From Chalara sp. BL73 (taxonomy: Eukaryota; Ascomycota; Leotiomycetes; Helotiales), in NCBI GenBank assembly GCA_918026815.1, contig CAKJVC010000012.1:1240001-1304000 (forward strand): DNA of 64,000 nucleotides, in the 5' to 3' direction. Shown piece after piece: positions 1 to 12,551 of this stretch. How positions within the stretch are numbered: the first letter of the stretch is position 1; each line of letters begins with the position of its first letter. The position numbers and the translations under genes were made by a program. The notes beneath the pieces were generated by a model. That model was not told where the DNA came from. It ran no database searches and worked only from the letters and a program-made list of their open reading frames with translations.

Positions 1-549
1 CAGATCTGGGGTGCTGTGTATGAGTTAGCTTGTTCTCCTGCGCAACCATTATATACATTCTTACCAAATCCGTCTCCTTCCAAGCTAATCTGGCTACTGG
101 CAGTATGAACAGAAAGAAGAATAGTGAAAGGATCGCGAACCCTTTAGCTGTGCGAGTCTATATAAATGATCAGCCTAGAGCATAGTCTCCAAATAGTAGT
201 GCGCATACGACAACGCCGTGATCCCAGGCAAAGATAGCTAGCTCATAAAGCCGTGTTACCAAATCCCACCGCGCAGTAATGTAGCCGGCTACGAAGATCC
301 CAAGAGTAAGGACAGAAAAGGGGTGCATTAATTTTTCGCTACTGCTGTTGTTGCATTACCGTGGATAAGAATGACGCGCGGCTGCTCAAAGGACGGGGCG
401 TTGAGGTAAATGCTCACTACACTGCTGGATTGAACTTTCTGTGAGATGGACAAGTTAAATTTTGTGCTTCCACGTAGCGAAATAGGACAATTGGAAGGCT
501 GGCTGTTAGTAGATCGCGTTGTACTAGTTTCGCACTTTGCAGCACTCAT
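1..549 (-). pseudogene. small membrane protein gene, partial at left edge, frameshifted
   Basis: Read on the minus strand, an ATG at 549 opens 73 codons ending in TAA at 328-330. The next frame restarts at once at ATG 328-326 (TAATG overlap) and runs to 209, where an intron (208-158, GTATGC donor, TATAG acceptor, 51 nt) leads to an exon from 157 that is open to the window edge. The second part encodes segments such as ARWDLVTRLYELAIFAWDHG and, after the intron, a hydrophobic membrane stretch (FAILSLFFFLFILPVARLAW). I recall similar short fungal membrane proteins of unknown function, in which the two halves would be one protein; this is from memory. One extra A in the A5 run just before the stop would join the frames. 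It could instead be two overlapping cistrons. Function is unknown. Confidence 0.45.
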
Positions 550-1828
550 GTTCCGTTCCTGTTGCGACAGGGATGCTAATTAGTTCTAGCACGTGCAAAT
601 ATGGACATCTAGGAATGCCATCTCGGAATTCACGAAATCAATAGCATTAGTCAAGATTACTTTGGTTATTGGAAATGTGCTTAGATTTTTGAATAGAGAA
701 TAAAGATAATATTTGTCAAAGATCTAAGGTCATGTTTTTGCGACATTGCCCTAGAAGCAAGTCTTGCTGCATTTAAGACACAAACAATACCCGGAAAGGA
801 TCAGCTCAAGCGACACAACTACGAATCTATCTCGATTTTTAACTAAATATTAGGCTCCCTAACTGCATTTCACCTCTCCAGAGGAGTGCCCGATTCAACT
901 ATAATTAAATGAGACTTTGACAATGCCAAGATATCCTGCCCCAAAATGTCTGCTTCTACACAGAACATATTTGTAGGGCTATGTAATACACTTCCGCATC
1001 TACTCTCATCTAGGTTGATTTTGAATCCGCACCATATATAGAGAAGAGATATTCCATATATAAACAATTCCGCCGAAGGAGAGTCCAGTGGTTAGTGTAC
1101 AATCAATGCCCGTCCAGACGCCACAAGATGCCGCTAAAATTCTTAATGCCTGGCTACTTCTATCAAGGCTATCAGCTGTGTTCTAGAAGGTGCGACTATA
1201 CTGACATTGTTTCCCACGCATGTTCAGAGAGTCACTATCCTTGTGATCCTCTCTTGCCTCCTCTAACATCTTGTCGATGCCTCGTTCCTTCAGTACGGCC
1301 TGTAATTGGAAGATTAGATCCAAGTCAGATTTAACACCTTGCATTTATACTGACAGTCAAACATTTCTTGTAATTTTGAAACAGAGGAGCGCATTCATCT
1401 TCAGTGCCCTTCCCTCGAAGATATTCTGTCTCAATCAGGACCTATACAACTCAAAAGGAGGGACGGCCATACTTTCGCTGTACCACTTCAGGAAACATGA
1501 ATCATAACGCCTAAAGTTTAGGTCAGCAAATTATAGATAATGAATTTCATGTTCTTACTCTTTTACTTCGTTGCATTCAGGTGCTAGTGATGCTGACATC
1601 GTGGAAGTAGTACTATAGTGTGGAACCTGATCTTCATCGTTGTTAAGGCTCTAGAGAAATCCGTAGCCTCGCCATTTGCTAGCGTCAGGCCCATGCGAGT
1701 CTCACAAATTATTTCTGGGCACGCTAAGATAACACTCTTATCGCAACACAGGGGTCCAAAATACTTTGAACTTCCATAGTTTTTGAGTTGAAATCAAACA
1801 GTAAAAGTACGCCACCCAGAAAGCTGCC
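550..1828. other. intergenic, no gene recognised
   Basis: About 1.3 kb between the left-edge gene and RRP6. Short open frames are present but none shows a recognisable domain, a convincing start or intron structure. It should hold the divergent promoters of its two neighbours. Confidence 0.5.
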
Positions 1829-4660
1829 ATGGGCGATACGCAGGATCTGAAGTCCATACAGGATACGCTTCAATCTTCTGTATGTACATGGAGTCTCAAA
1901 AGGCTGATTTATTCCCTTGAAGGAGTCTGAGACAGGGCATTCTCAATTCCAAATCGTGCATACTCGGTGATTGCGCTAGAAGAACAAAGGCTTGTGGATC
2001 AATTGGCTAACCATATTATATATAGTTGATTGCTGCAACAAGAACTTGCGGCCAGATATCTGCAGAGGACCTTGCATTTCAGCGCCAGTTAGATCATCAA
2101 CTTGGTGCGTCCCGCTACAGCCGCGTACTTCCCAATCTGACGCGTTAAAAGATCCTTTGGTCTTACATATCTCAAGTATTTTGCTAACAAGGTGTCAAAG
2201 CTGCCACTCTTGATGAACAAAGTTCTCGTTTACTCGCCCTTTCGACTGCATTGCTAAAGTCTGCAACTTCCATAGCGGAACTGAGTGCGCCAGTGTTGGA
2301 GGACGCAGACGACGTAGAGAACAAGTGGCATGGGATTGTGGATGTCATTGACTCTCTGCTGGAGAAAACAGATATCTGCTTGGACGAGTACACTGGGGTT
2401 AGGAAGCGCAAAGAAGACACGACCAGTGCCGACCAATCCAGATTCAAAACTGCCAAAAGCTATTCAGCCTTAGGTAATTCTTTTCGTACTCAAAACCTGG
2501 TCAAGCCGCAATTAGCTTTCGACGTCAAACCAGACAATAATGACAACTCACCATGGAAGCCTATTCTCAAATCAAAGCCCCATGCTACACAGCCCCTGGA
2601 AGAGAGCCTGACCATTTTCACAAATGACTTCGGCCAACAACAGTATGACTATGTTATTCATATATTCTAGCTCTATATTTTCCTTCTTGTTACCTGAATA
2701 CTTGATCAAGCATCAAAGAGAGAGTCTCGGATATTGGAGCGAGAAGTAGATCATGACGGAGGATGCACTGGGACATGCTGACAAGCTATTTAGGTACCGA
2801 CATCCCTACGAAACAGAAATCTCGCACCTAAATTATCCTACAGCCATATATCGAAAGGCAACTCCACTTCGCTACCAGCCAGTTGAGACTACTTCGGCAA
2901 TCTTCGTGGACACTATAGATGGAGTAATGGAGATGTTGGCGGAGCTTAGGACTGTATCTGAAATAGCCGTTGATCTTGAACATCACGATACAAGATCATA
3001 TGTGGGCCTCACATCACTGATGCAAATTAGCACGCGCAGCAAAGATTGGATTGTAGATACGTTAAGGCCGTGGCGGCAAGAACTTCAGGTCCTGAATGAA
3101 GTTTTTGCGAACCCGAACATCATCAAGGTACTCTTTTTTTATCTATCCATAGAGCATCAGGATAAACTCTGACAATATAGGTCTTTCATGGTGCGTACAT
3201 GGATATTGTGTGGCTTCAGCGAGACCTTGGGCTGTACATCGTTGGATTGTTCGACACGCATTATGCATCTCGGGCTTTGCAATTTGAAGGAGGCAGCTTG
3301 GCCTTTTTACTTAAGAAATTCATCAATTTCGATGCTGACAAAAAGTATCAAATGGCCGATTGGAGAATACGGTAAGCCTTTTACTCTAATCTACGTAGAT
3401 GTATATCGCTGAAATGCAGACAGACCATTACCAGAAGAAATGTTTTTCTACGCTAGAGCCGATACTCACTACCTTCTTTATATTTTCGACAACCTACGCA
3501 ACGAGTTGGTAGATCGAACAAACCCAGATGTTCCTGATGAAAATCGAATTGAGATCGTTCTTCAAAAGTCGAAAGAGACATCCCTTCTTCGATATGAAAA
3601 ACAGAATTATGATGCAGAAAACGGCAAAGGGCCTGGTGGATGGTACAATCTTCTATACAAAACACCAGCTCTACTCAACAGCGAACAATTTGCCGTATTC
3701 AAAGCTGTCCATGGGTGGCGGGATAGAATAGCACGCATAGACGATGACAGCACCACATACGTTATGCCGAACCACGTTATTTTCAGTCTTGCTAAGCTAA
3801 TGCCTAAAGATATGATAGCATTACTTGGCCTTCTCCAGCCTATCTCACACAATGTGAAGTCTCGGACAGGAGAGTTATTGAAGCTCATTCAGGAAGCGAA
3901 AGTTCAAGGTCGAGATGGTCCCAGTATGATGGATGTGATGCGGCCTAAGGCCGCGGGCTCACTAGTGAACGCGACAACGACATCTCTAGCCGGAGAATCT
4001 GCACCGAAAACACTACTAGCACTTGTAGACGATACCCAGCTTATAAGCGAACAATCTTCCTTCTGGGGCGGCGCTTTTGGAAGCAGTTTCTGGGACTCTC
4101 CAGCTGTGGTCGATGATAGTGATTCACTACGACTGGCTGTTCCTCTACCTCAGTTATCGTCTGAAATATTCACAACTCCTCCCATAACAGATCGGCTAAG
4201 AACAGATAATGTCGTACCGGTCATGTCATCTCCTCCTACGCAAGCAGCAACGAAAGATGAACCTTTCGTGTTAAAGCGAGGAAGCAAAAGAAAAAGTGAC
4301 ATTATTTCCGATGAGGAGGCTGTGGATACAGCGGGCGAGTACGATATCTCATTAAATGATGTTGATGGCGAGGAGAAGGATACCAAGGCTCTCAGACGAG
4401 CAGCGAAATTAGAACGTAAGCGCCAAAAGAGGCTTGCTAAGGCTGCGAAGGCCGCGGCTGAGGTACAAGATGAAGAGGAAGCACCATTCGACTATAGTAA
4501 GGCTCCATCAGTGATGCATGGGAAGAACATTACAGGCGACCGTGGAGCTTCGCAACAAAAGAAGTCATTCGATCCTTATTCCAAGTCTGAGAACGCTCCA
4601 GGCGGACTGCGGAGGTTGCAAACCGAAAGACCAGGGAAGAGCCATACGTTCAGGAAGTGA
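1829..4660 (+). CDS. RRP6: Rrp6, nuclear exosome 3'-5' exoribonuclease
   Basis: Six exons: 1829-1879, 2068-2104, 2201-2642, 2794-3127, 3181-3371 and 3424-4660, giving 763 residues. The N-terminal part fits the PMC2NT domain that binds Rrp47. The DEDD-Y nuclease core is complete: D237 and E239 (DLE), D296 (YMD), then Y361 and D365 in YARADTHY. An HRDC domain follows ([18 protein letters not shown]). The C-terminus is a charged lysine/alanine-rich tail that probably binds the exosome core and nuclear import factors. Family knowledge: Rrp6 is the distributive 3' exonuclease of the nuclear exosome, trimming 5.8S rRNA and snoRNAs and degrading aberrant transcripts. The small first two exons were placed by frame and splice consensus; the first ATG is the only good start seen. 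It converges with HNT1. Confidence 0.93.
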
Positions 4661-5188
4661 AGGAAAGCTGTTGATGAAATGTAAGATAAAAAATAAAACG
4701 CACGAAGCTACTCTGGAAACATAGGTTATTCAGGCTGACGATGAGTGCTTTCATACAAGAAAAAGGTATTGAGCTTTAACACCTATGGCTGAAACTACCA
4801 TTCAAGCCTCGAACTACATATCTAGAGCTAGGGTATGGTCTCCTACCAGAGATCACAAATAAATAAAAATATTATGCTATAGAACATTGGATCGGCCCTA
4901 TGTACCTGAATATGCTATTTTTCACTGATTGATCAAGCTTTGCGGCAAACCCACCCACTTTGACTCCCATTCTCCTTGCACATTGATATGAATCGTTGAG
5001 ATAATTTTTGACATGGAGGCTAATATATGACGGGACTGATACAGCGTATTTACTGCCTGGAATTGAAAGTATTTGTTAATCGCAGAGCAAGACACTTATA
5101 ATAGGGACTGTTATACAATTCATAAAGCCGTTATCATAAGACTGACAGTATAACACGTGTTTCGTCCCAACTCCTCCAGTTCTTGATA
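4661..5188. other. intergenic between convergent RRP6 and HNT1
   Basis: About 0.5 kb that should hold the 3' untranslated regions and polyadenylation signals of both convergent genes, for example an AATAAA-like stretch near 4690. I see no gene in it. Confidence 0.5.
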
Positions 5189-5909
5189 TCACATCTTTGC
5201 CTTGATCTGCTCACCCAATTTCCGCAGCTCGTCCATGTCTATCTTCTGCTGTGGCCACCCAATACCTAGCCCTTCTGTCTCATTTGGCTTAGGGATCTGT
5301 ACATTATTAGTAGCCGATCCTCCTAACCTGCATCCCTCTTTGTAAGCCTTCTCAAGATCACGTACCATATGGAAATGAACCTAACACCACCGTCAGCAGC
5401 TATGTCACATAATCGTCCCTCGGAAAAAACTCACATGTCCAACCTCCTGATGCGCAAGCCTTCCATTATTCTGTAGGACATTATAGTTCTCCGCGCCAGT
5501 CGCCAGAACAAGCTTCTTCACCACCGGCTACTAAGACTTTAGCCACTGGCCCCATCACCATCCTCCCTTCAATGAATATGACGTACCAGGATCTCGCTCA
5601 ATGCATCGTCCGGGATATCTGCCAATTTGTCGCCGTGGTGCTTGGGGATCACAAGCTAGGAAAGTTGCAATCAGCTCGACTGTTCCGGGGGATAAATACG
5701 ACTAGAGCAGACACAATGGGCCATACCGCATGGCCTTTGCTTAGGGGATTGATGTCAAGGAAAGCAAAGATCTTGTCGGACTCGAAGAGCTTGAAAGAGG
5801 GAATGTCTCCTGCTGTTTGTTAGTTACCGCTTCGGAAGGCTAAATTGGGAGGAATACCTTTTACGATCTTACAGAATATGCAGGCTGCTGCTGAAGACAT
5901 TTTGGACAT
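5189..5909 (-). CDS. HNT1: HIT-family nucleotide hydrolase (Hnt1/HINT1 type)
   Basis: Six small exons on the minus strand: 5909-5858, 5809-5727, 5655-5587, 5527-5435, 5380-5366 and 5296-5189, giving 139 residues. No single long frame marks this gene. The protein starts with CIFCKIVKGDIPSFKLFES, then FAFLDINPLSKGHALVIPKH, and has the histidine triad HVHFHM (H99, H101, H103) followed by IPKPNE, all typical of HINT1. The fifth exon is only 15 nt and encodes the triad; the next intron has a perfect GCTACTAAT-like branch point. Family knowledge: Hnt1 hydrolyses adenosine 5'-phosphoramidates and lysyl-AMP and is a homodimer in cytosol and nucleus. Length is normal. Upstream DNA from 5910 is the likely promoter. 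Confidence 0.9.
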
Positions 5910-6965
5910 TTATCTGTAGAAAGCGTGGATGGGATACTGGATAACAGAGGAAGTTGAGCTTGAATCCGGAAATGGCGGGGTTAATTCACGCATAAGCCGT
6001 AAGGTAAGGGAGACAGCTAGGGATGACAATGGCTGTGAAAACATTATTGGCCGCCCTTTCGTTTCTATTACATTTCAATAATCAAATCAAAAACTGGATG
6101 TAGCAATACAGTTTGCCATACAAACAAACATCCAGAAACTTAATTCCTATTGTTTCTAGTTCCGACGTTGGCCCAGAAGCTTCATTCTGATTGGTCTCTA
6201 CGCACCTTCCCCCACGCACATTTTATTCTACCCTTATAGATTTGTTTAAGCAATTTTCAAGTCCGGAGTGGGACAAACTATTCTAGAATTCATTTCTTGT
6301 AAGTTTTTCCAACTTCGCGTGCGAAGGCGTTGTGACTAATTCTCTCAAAGGCCTTTTACCAGAGATGACCGTGGTTCATGCCCAAAATACTCCATTCATC
6401 CAATCTTTGTACCAAAACTTCTGGTTTACCCAGATTCTTTTTTTCGCTTTTTGGGGCTTCAGCATATCGGACATTTACTCTTGTTCTTGAAACTTCATAT
6501 CCAGAAAACCTTGCTACCAACGAGATCTTGATGTTTTTTTTTTTTTTTTGGCTCTTTTCTCATCTTTCCGACATCACTAGCGCTTTAGATATTGCCACCC
6601 AAGCGAGACAGCTCCTCCACACGAGGCTGCGAGGCTGCCCAAGCCACAACAGACTACAACTACGTCAACGGTCACCATCATAGTCCCTTTAATAGGAAGT
6701 CTTCACCAAGAAATACATGCTGTGAAACTTGACGTTTGACTCATACCTCACATAATTCGTCACATATTGCTGCAAGCTGATCCTCTTGATTCCCTCAGGA
6801 TTCCTAGACAAGCGACTAAATTCGTTCCAAGAAGTGGAGAGGCAGCACACCAACTCGACCAAATCTAAGGACTACAACATTCACGAACCCCTTCTTTTTT
6901 TTTTAATTTCCTCAGACTTCGGTGATCGAGCTATATACAAAACCAGATTGAAATAACCGCTCAAT
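5910..6965. other. divergent promoter region of HNT1 and MOG1
   Basis: About 1.05 kb between divergently transcribed genes. It holds pyrimidine-rich tracts and T-runs (for example 6535-6549 and 6895-6904), as is common in fungal promoters and 5' leaders. An open frame at 6378-6683 has no recognisable content. Confidence 0.45.
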
Positions 6966-7771
6966 ATGGCAACCTATCGAAGCACACCCCTCTTTGGCGG
7001 GGCGCTCACCGTCGACCTCCCGTCGTCCTTCGTCGACGTTAGGTACCGCATCCCACCTCCCCCTCCTCTTTCCTCTTCTACGGGTCTTCGCTAACCGGCT
7101 CTGCTCCGAAAGCACGATGCGCCAGGTGCCCGACCATCAGGAGGTCTACCTCGACAAGGACGGCTTCACAAGCATAATCTTCGACATCACGGAGCGCGTG
7201 GGCAAGGCGGGCAGCAGCCCCGCGATAGACGGCGCCGCCATGACCACGCACCTGGAGGACATCGTGGATTCGGACACCGACGCCGTGAAGGTGTGGAGCA
7301 CGGCCAACACCGTCTTCTCGAAGCTCCCGTTCGTCCCCCTCATTTTTTTCCCTCCTCCCCCCATTTCTCCATCCCCCATCACGTGCCCCTCTCTTCGTCC
7401 GCTTTTCCTTGCTCCCCCCTCCCTCCCTCCCTCCTCTGCATGTTGCTAAGTCCAGGGGGGAATTTCGCAGAGAAGATACGCCGGCCTACACGCTGATCGC
7501 CACGCAAACGCCCACGCCGGATCCCAAATCCACCGCCGCCGCCCCCCCGGACTTCACCGCCATCGTCCTCAACCTCATCAGGCTGGAGCGCGAGTCCACC
7601 GACATCCTGATCACGATCAACGTGCCGCATATCCGGGGCGAGTACTCGGAGGAGGAGGTTGATCTGCAGCTGGGGAAGCAGGGTCGCTTGATCAGCGACG
7701 CGGTCGAGAATGCAGCGAAGATATGGGAGACGTTCAAGATTAAGGATTGGGGGCTTTTCAAAGAGGTTTAG
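6966..7771 (+). CDS. MOG1: Mog1, Ran GTPase-binding nuclear import factor
   Basis: Three exons: 6966-7042, 7113-7328 and 7471-7771, giving 197 residues. The product starts MATYRSTPLFGGALTVDLP, then passes through VPDHQEVYLDKDG, LPEDTPAYTLIATQTP and VPHIRGEYSEEE, which match the Mog1/PsbP-like fold family along its length. Family knowledge: Mog1 binds Ran/Gsp1 and promotes nucleotide release, helping nuclear protein import. The second intron uses an off-consensus donor (GTTCGT), chosen because it alone joins SKLP to EDTPAYTL in frame. The third exon is rich in C and G, and the coding end is followed directly by a T-run of about 20 bases at 7773. Start chosen as the first ATG of the conserved block. 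Confidence 0.9.
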
Positions 7772-8012
7772 GTTTTTTTTTTTTTTTTTTTTATTTACTA
7801 AATCTTCGACGAGGGAGATTGGGATGGGATAAAGGACTGCGGGTCGGCTTTTATGGGATCAAAAGACTTTGAAGAGCATAATCGGTGGATATCATGCGAG
7901 ATGTGAAATGGAAGGCATGGGAATCTGGTAGATAGTCTTCGCGTATACCATTACGAACTGTTATGACAACTTAGATAGTACACGGTTTGTCTTGGATACC
8001 TCGTACATGAAC

Positions 8013-10261
8013 TCAGGGACTGGTCAAGTCTAGAAAGTCCAACTTCCTCGCCACTACATCCAGCGTATCCTCCTCTGGCGTGCTCTCCTTGCTACTCACC
8101 CCGTGTTCCATAATCTCTACGCTCTCTTCGCTCTTCCCCGAAGTCTTGCCCGCCTTATACTCTTGATACTTCTTGCCTACTAAGCCCAAAATCTCTTTTT
8201 GCGGACTCCCGGGGTTTTCCCGTCGCACGACAGCCATCTGCTCCTTCATGAAAACCTGATACTCGGTCTTCCCAGCACCCGACGCCCTCGGCACAGGTTT
8301 TACTTGCACCAACTTACTCTTACAACTCCCACACTGGTGCCTCGCAGGATCAATACTCTTACTATGCCTCTTAAACTCCAGTGCACAACTCGTGCACTGC
8401 CAGATATACTTATAATCAATAGTATAAGAATGCTTGGTCGTGACTTCTATTCCACGATCACCGAAGTGGCGAGAGACTTTGGCGGCCCAGGCTTTGAATT
8501 CTTTGCCGTGGGGGTTGGTTTTGATGTTGCTGATCATGAAGTTGGCGAGATGGCAGAATTCGTGCGCTATCACGTTCAGTAGGCGGTCTTCATCATCAAT
8601 CACTTTTTCTGCGAGCTCGATAGACGCATAATGTCGATAAGTGTTCACAGGTTTACCGTCTGGGCCCACCAGGGTTGTAGAGCGAATAGTCTCGCGCTTC
8701 CAGTTTGCGCGTCCGGCGGTAGTGTTCAGTTTCTTGCTCCAGACGATTTTTACGCCTCCTGTGCATTCCGCGAGTTTTGCGATCTGCCCACTGGTTATTG
8801 TAGAATCGAGCTCGTGGAGAAAAGACTCTGCGATGGTGTGTTTTTGTTGCTCAAAGGTTTTTTTGACATCTTTCGCTATACGGTCGGGCTTGGCTGTAAT
8901 CTTCTTGGGTGAGAGTATAAGACTTTTTGGTGCAGATACATCCTTGGAGAATAGTGTTTTGACTGAGGATTTAGGAATCTTGCGTGGCGAATACTCGTCG
9001 TTCCAATCATTGATCACATCCTGACTCCAGAAATCGTCCATGCTTTGATGATGAGGGGTGGATGGTATCCTTGGAATCTTTTTGGGGGATTGTAGGCCTT
9101 TTGGCTTGAGTATGGGACTTCCAGGGGGCGTTGAGAAACGTGTCTCTTTGGACACTTTTCTTGAGCGGTTTTCGGATGGTGAGCTGCCATATATTAGTAA
9201 ATAAACGAGATTATACAGGTGATATACTTACAATTTGAAAGTAAATGGGTTGTCAATATCGATGCTGGATTGAGAAGGATGTTTTAATCTTGGGGGCTGT
9301 TTGATGATGTTGTATTCTTCGACGACTGCTTCCCGAACTGGGTCTATTTAATATCAGCATTGCTCTTTCCATAAAAGAGTACACACTCCAAGGCACAAGG
9401 AACTCGCAACTATGAAAGGATAGACATACCACGTTCGTCTATGCTCAGTCCACTCTTCTTATCTTTCCCCCTTCCATTCACCCTTCCACGTTCCTCAAGA
9501 AGATTAGAAGCATCGTCCTCGACATTTAACTCCTCCATCAACCGCTCCAAGTCTCCCTCCTCCTCCTTCACCGGCCTCCTCCCTCTCATGAGCTTCCGTG
9601 AAGTTCTTTGCGGTGGGGTTTCCAAAATCTCGATCTCACTGTCATCAACAATGAAATCCGACATATCATCGCTCTCATCGTTCCACCTCTCCATGAAGAC
9701 GTCTTCCTCCGAGTCGTCAATACTCCGCTCGACAGGCTTTGGTTTAGCCCTCGCTGCCCTCGGTGCCGTCTTTGATGTTTTTGAGGATATCTTCGGCTCA
9801 CCATTCCTGGGAAGAGTTTCTCCTGGTTCTCCCCCCGAGTTCCCCCTCGAAGTCTTTGCTAACGCTAACGCATGACGAGACATCACATCGAGCATTCTAA
9901 CCGTATCTCGAGTCCGCACGCTCTTCGCCTCAGGCTCCATCTCCATCTCCACCCTCTCCTCCCCAGAACCAACCTCATTCTCCCCCTCCTGAGAATCCCT
10001 AACCTCCTCTATCTTCTCAAACCTCCTCCCGTGCGTCCTCGCCCGCCTCCATCCCTCGCCCTCATTCTCCACGACAATCTTCCTCAGCAGTGCGTTATCG
10101 GCCCTCTGCTTCAGAACCCTCTTTTTCTTTAGGTTCTTCCCCGCGCCGCTCCCTACATCCCCCTTTATTTCACGTGCCTTGTCTCCCGCTATTTTTGGCG
10201 GCAGCAAGTCCTTCACATCCGGAAGCTCATCGCTGCTATCCTCCACTACTAGCCTCACCAT
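8013..10261 (-). CDS. GCNA-like protein: acidic disordered region plus SprT metalloprotease domain
   Basis: Three exons on the minus strand: 10261-9430, 9343-9232 and 9183-8013, giving 704 residues. The N-terminal 300 residues are acidic and low-complexity, with a SUMO-interaction-like patch (FIVDDSEIEILE). The middle is basic and proline-rich. The SprT domain carries the zinc protease signature HEFCH (about residues 522-526) followed by a zinc ribbon (WQCTSCALEF, then HQCGSCKSKL). The C-terminus (YQVFMKEQMAVVRRENPG) looks like an HMG-box-like helix. This order matches GCNA/ACRC proteins. Family knowledge: GCNA and Spartan-type proteases help clear DNA-protein crosslinks. No transmembrane or signal sequence is seen, so a nuclear site is inferred. 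The alternative start inside the last exon (9155) would lack the acidic region. Confidence 0.85.
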
Positions 10262-10799
10262 CGCGATAAGATACTTTGTCTTGTTGTCGTTGATAATTAG
10301 TAGTAATAGAGCTTTTCGTTACAGTCGTAGATTTTCATCGAGAATTGAGGTGTGGGTGTTGATCTGTGGTTGCTGTGGTGACGGATTGGCTTCACCCCTA
10401 GTTGGAAGCTTTACAAACCAGACATTGAGAAATTCTGGTTTGGTTCATTCACAAGGAAAAAAAAAGGAAGTTCTATCCTCTGGAATTTAAAGCGATATAG
10501 AACATTTCCTGTAGACATGTAGATTTTGACTTGTATCCTAAGTTTCTAGAACCGAGTTCACGAAAGGTGCCGCATTAAGAGATGGAATTCAGATGTCATG
10601 TTTCAGTCAACTATCGTTTCCGTAAGATTACGACGCTTTCTAATTAATATACAACGTCCCCTTGATAGCTTGCCTCAGTAAGGAGCGGCATGTCACAGTG
10701 TGACTAAGAAAGAGATAGTCTAGCTCGTGGACTCAAAATCCAAGCGTCCCACAGACTCCTAAAATGCAGATAATACAATATAGCACCATTTTAGATCAT
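10262..10799. other. intergenic: GCNA promoter and GH72 gene 3' side
   Basis: About 0.54 kb. It holds the promoter of the minus-strand GCNA-like gene and the 3' flank of the GH72 gene. No further feature was recognised. Confidence 0.45.
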
Positions 10800-12551
10800 T
10801 TACAAAAGAATCATGCCTGCGCCAGCAAGGCCAGCGACCAAAACATACGCTCCGAGCTGCAGGGCTCCAGTGTCGAATCGAGGAATTGTCAACCCACCAG
10901 CAGCACCACTGGACTTGCTAGGGGTGCTAGACCCTCCACTTGTGGAACCAGTGCCGGTACCAGTTGGAATTGCCGTGACTGTTCCAGTTCCCGCAGTGCC
11001 AGCAGCATCAACCAAGCCTGAGCAGCTATCGCTGGTAGAGCCATCTTGTGTCTGGGCATTCCCGCCAAAGTCGCATGCTGTGCTGGCCTTGTTCTGGGAT
11101 TGATAGTACTGGTCGAAGGCAAACGCCAGCTTTGAGTAAGCATCGCACATAGAGTAGGCACCATAGACGCCGGTCTCAGCATCGGCAGTGATACCATCGC
11201 ATGCAGCATTATCAAGTCCACAGACAGTATCGAAGAGATCGGCGGTCTCGTTACCGGTTAATCCGGTCTTAGGAATACAAGAGAGAGAGCTGACCATACA
11301 GCTGCAGAGTTCAGCATTGGCAATGGGTGGGAGCGTGCTTGATGCAGCCCAGTCGGTGCCGGTCGGGGGGCAGGCCTGAGCAACAGTGTTCGAAACGACA
11401 TAAGCCGACGAAGGAGTGTTAGTAGGGGTTGCCAACGCTAGCTGTTTCTTGAGGGCAGTGAAGTCTGGGAGCTTGCTAGCTTGTCCGTTTGTGATAGAAA
11501 CGAGTCCTATTATTCATGAGTGATAGTTTGAATAAAATATTGGCGGTTACGTACCATAATCATTGGTTTCCTGGAAGTACATGTACATAATACCACCGGA
11601 CCAGACGCCGGTCATGTTCTTGCCGTAGATAGCTTGAACTTCAGTGAATGTGCGGGGTTGGACAGTATTGCACCCATACTCAGCGAAGAATGCAGGGACA
11701 GAGTAGTTGGCGAATTCCAAAGTCCGTTGGTCATAACCGGACTCTGTGAATGAGGAGTCTCCGCACCAGGAGTAGATGTTGTAACCCCAGAAATCAATGG
11801 CAGCAGCTGGGTCATCACCGCAGTTGAAGTAGTGTGCCAGTGGAATTCGGATAGCTGGGTCATCGTTAGTAGCATAGCCAACGCCAAGAGACGACCGGTA
11901 GCTCTTGGTTTTGATGTATGCCTTCATGTCGCGGACAGCAGCCTTTACAAAAGCACTAGCGACGGTGTTATTAACCTCATTGGAAACTTCGTTACCGGCG
12001 AAGAAACCAAGAACGTTTGAATAAGGAGCGAGTGTGTCGATGACTGCAGCGTATGAGGCGAAAAGATCCGTAGTCCATTCTGGATCATTTCGGACAATAG
12101 ACTGGCTAGGATTTGAGAGATCTTGAATGAGATAAATTCCAGCAGCCTGGAGCAAGCCCATGCAGACACTATGGTCCAAAGAAGCGTTGATAGCATATAC
12201 ACGTATGACATTTGTGCCTAACTCTTGGAGGAGGGGAACATCGCGTCTGCACCCAGCTTCATCTGCCAGCGGATCCGTGAACGAGGACGTCCCTGAAGTT
12301 GTGCCGTTTGTGCTGACATCTTGCTGATATGCAATACCACGAATAAAGAATTCGGTACCATTTGGGTAGAAGAAGTGTGATCCCTGAAATGATATTAGTA
12401 TGATGGTGAGTGACAATGGGGGCTGGGCTTTGGCAAGCTATCGTACTTTGATTACAATGGACGGAAGATCCGCGGCACCAACGGATGTTGCAAACAGAGC
12501 ACTGCTAAGCGCGGCAACAGCAGCAATTGATAATTGAGCAAAAGCTCTCAT
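10800..12551 (-). CDS. GPI-anchored beta-1,3-glucanosyltransferase, GH72 with CBM43 (Gel/Gas family)
   Basis: Three exons on the minus strand: 12551-12447, 12383-11555 and 11506-10800, giving 546 residues. A signal peptide ([20 protein letters not shown]) is followed by the GH72 catalytic domain ([20 protein letters not shown]). The two catalytic glutamates are visible: E167 in [10 protein letters not shown] and E270 in FFAEYGCN, spaced as in Gas1/Gel1. After a linker comes the cysteine-rich CBM43/X8 module ([28 protein letters not shown]), a Ser/Gly/Thr-rich stretch and a C-terminal hydrophobic tail typical of a GPI signal. Family knowledge: these enzymes cut beta-1,3-glucan and reattach it, elongating and branching cell-wall glucan outside the plasma membrane. 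The neighbour across a 4 kb divergent region is the glucan synthase that makes the substrate. Confidence 0.94.

Noticed and set aside
5297..5365. An insertion after the histidine triad of HNT1
   Set aside because: It is an intron with GTACGT donor, GCTACTAAT branch point and TACAG acceptor; removing it restores HVHFHMIPKPNE.
6378..6683. A 101-codon frame upstream of MOG1
   Set aside because: The start is not in a good context and it crosses a long T-run; the region reads as promoter and leader.
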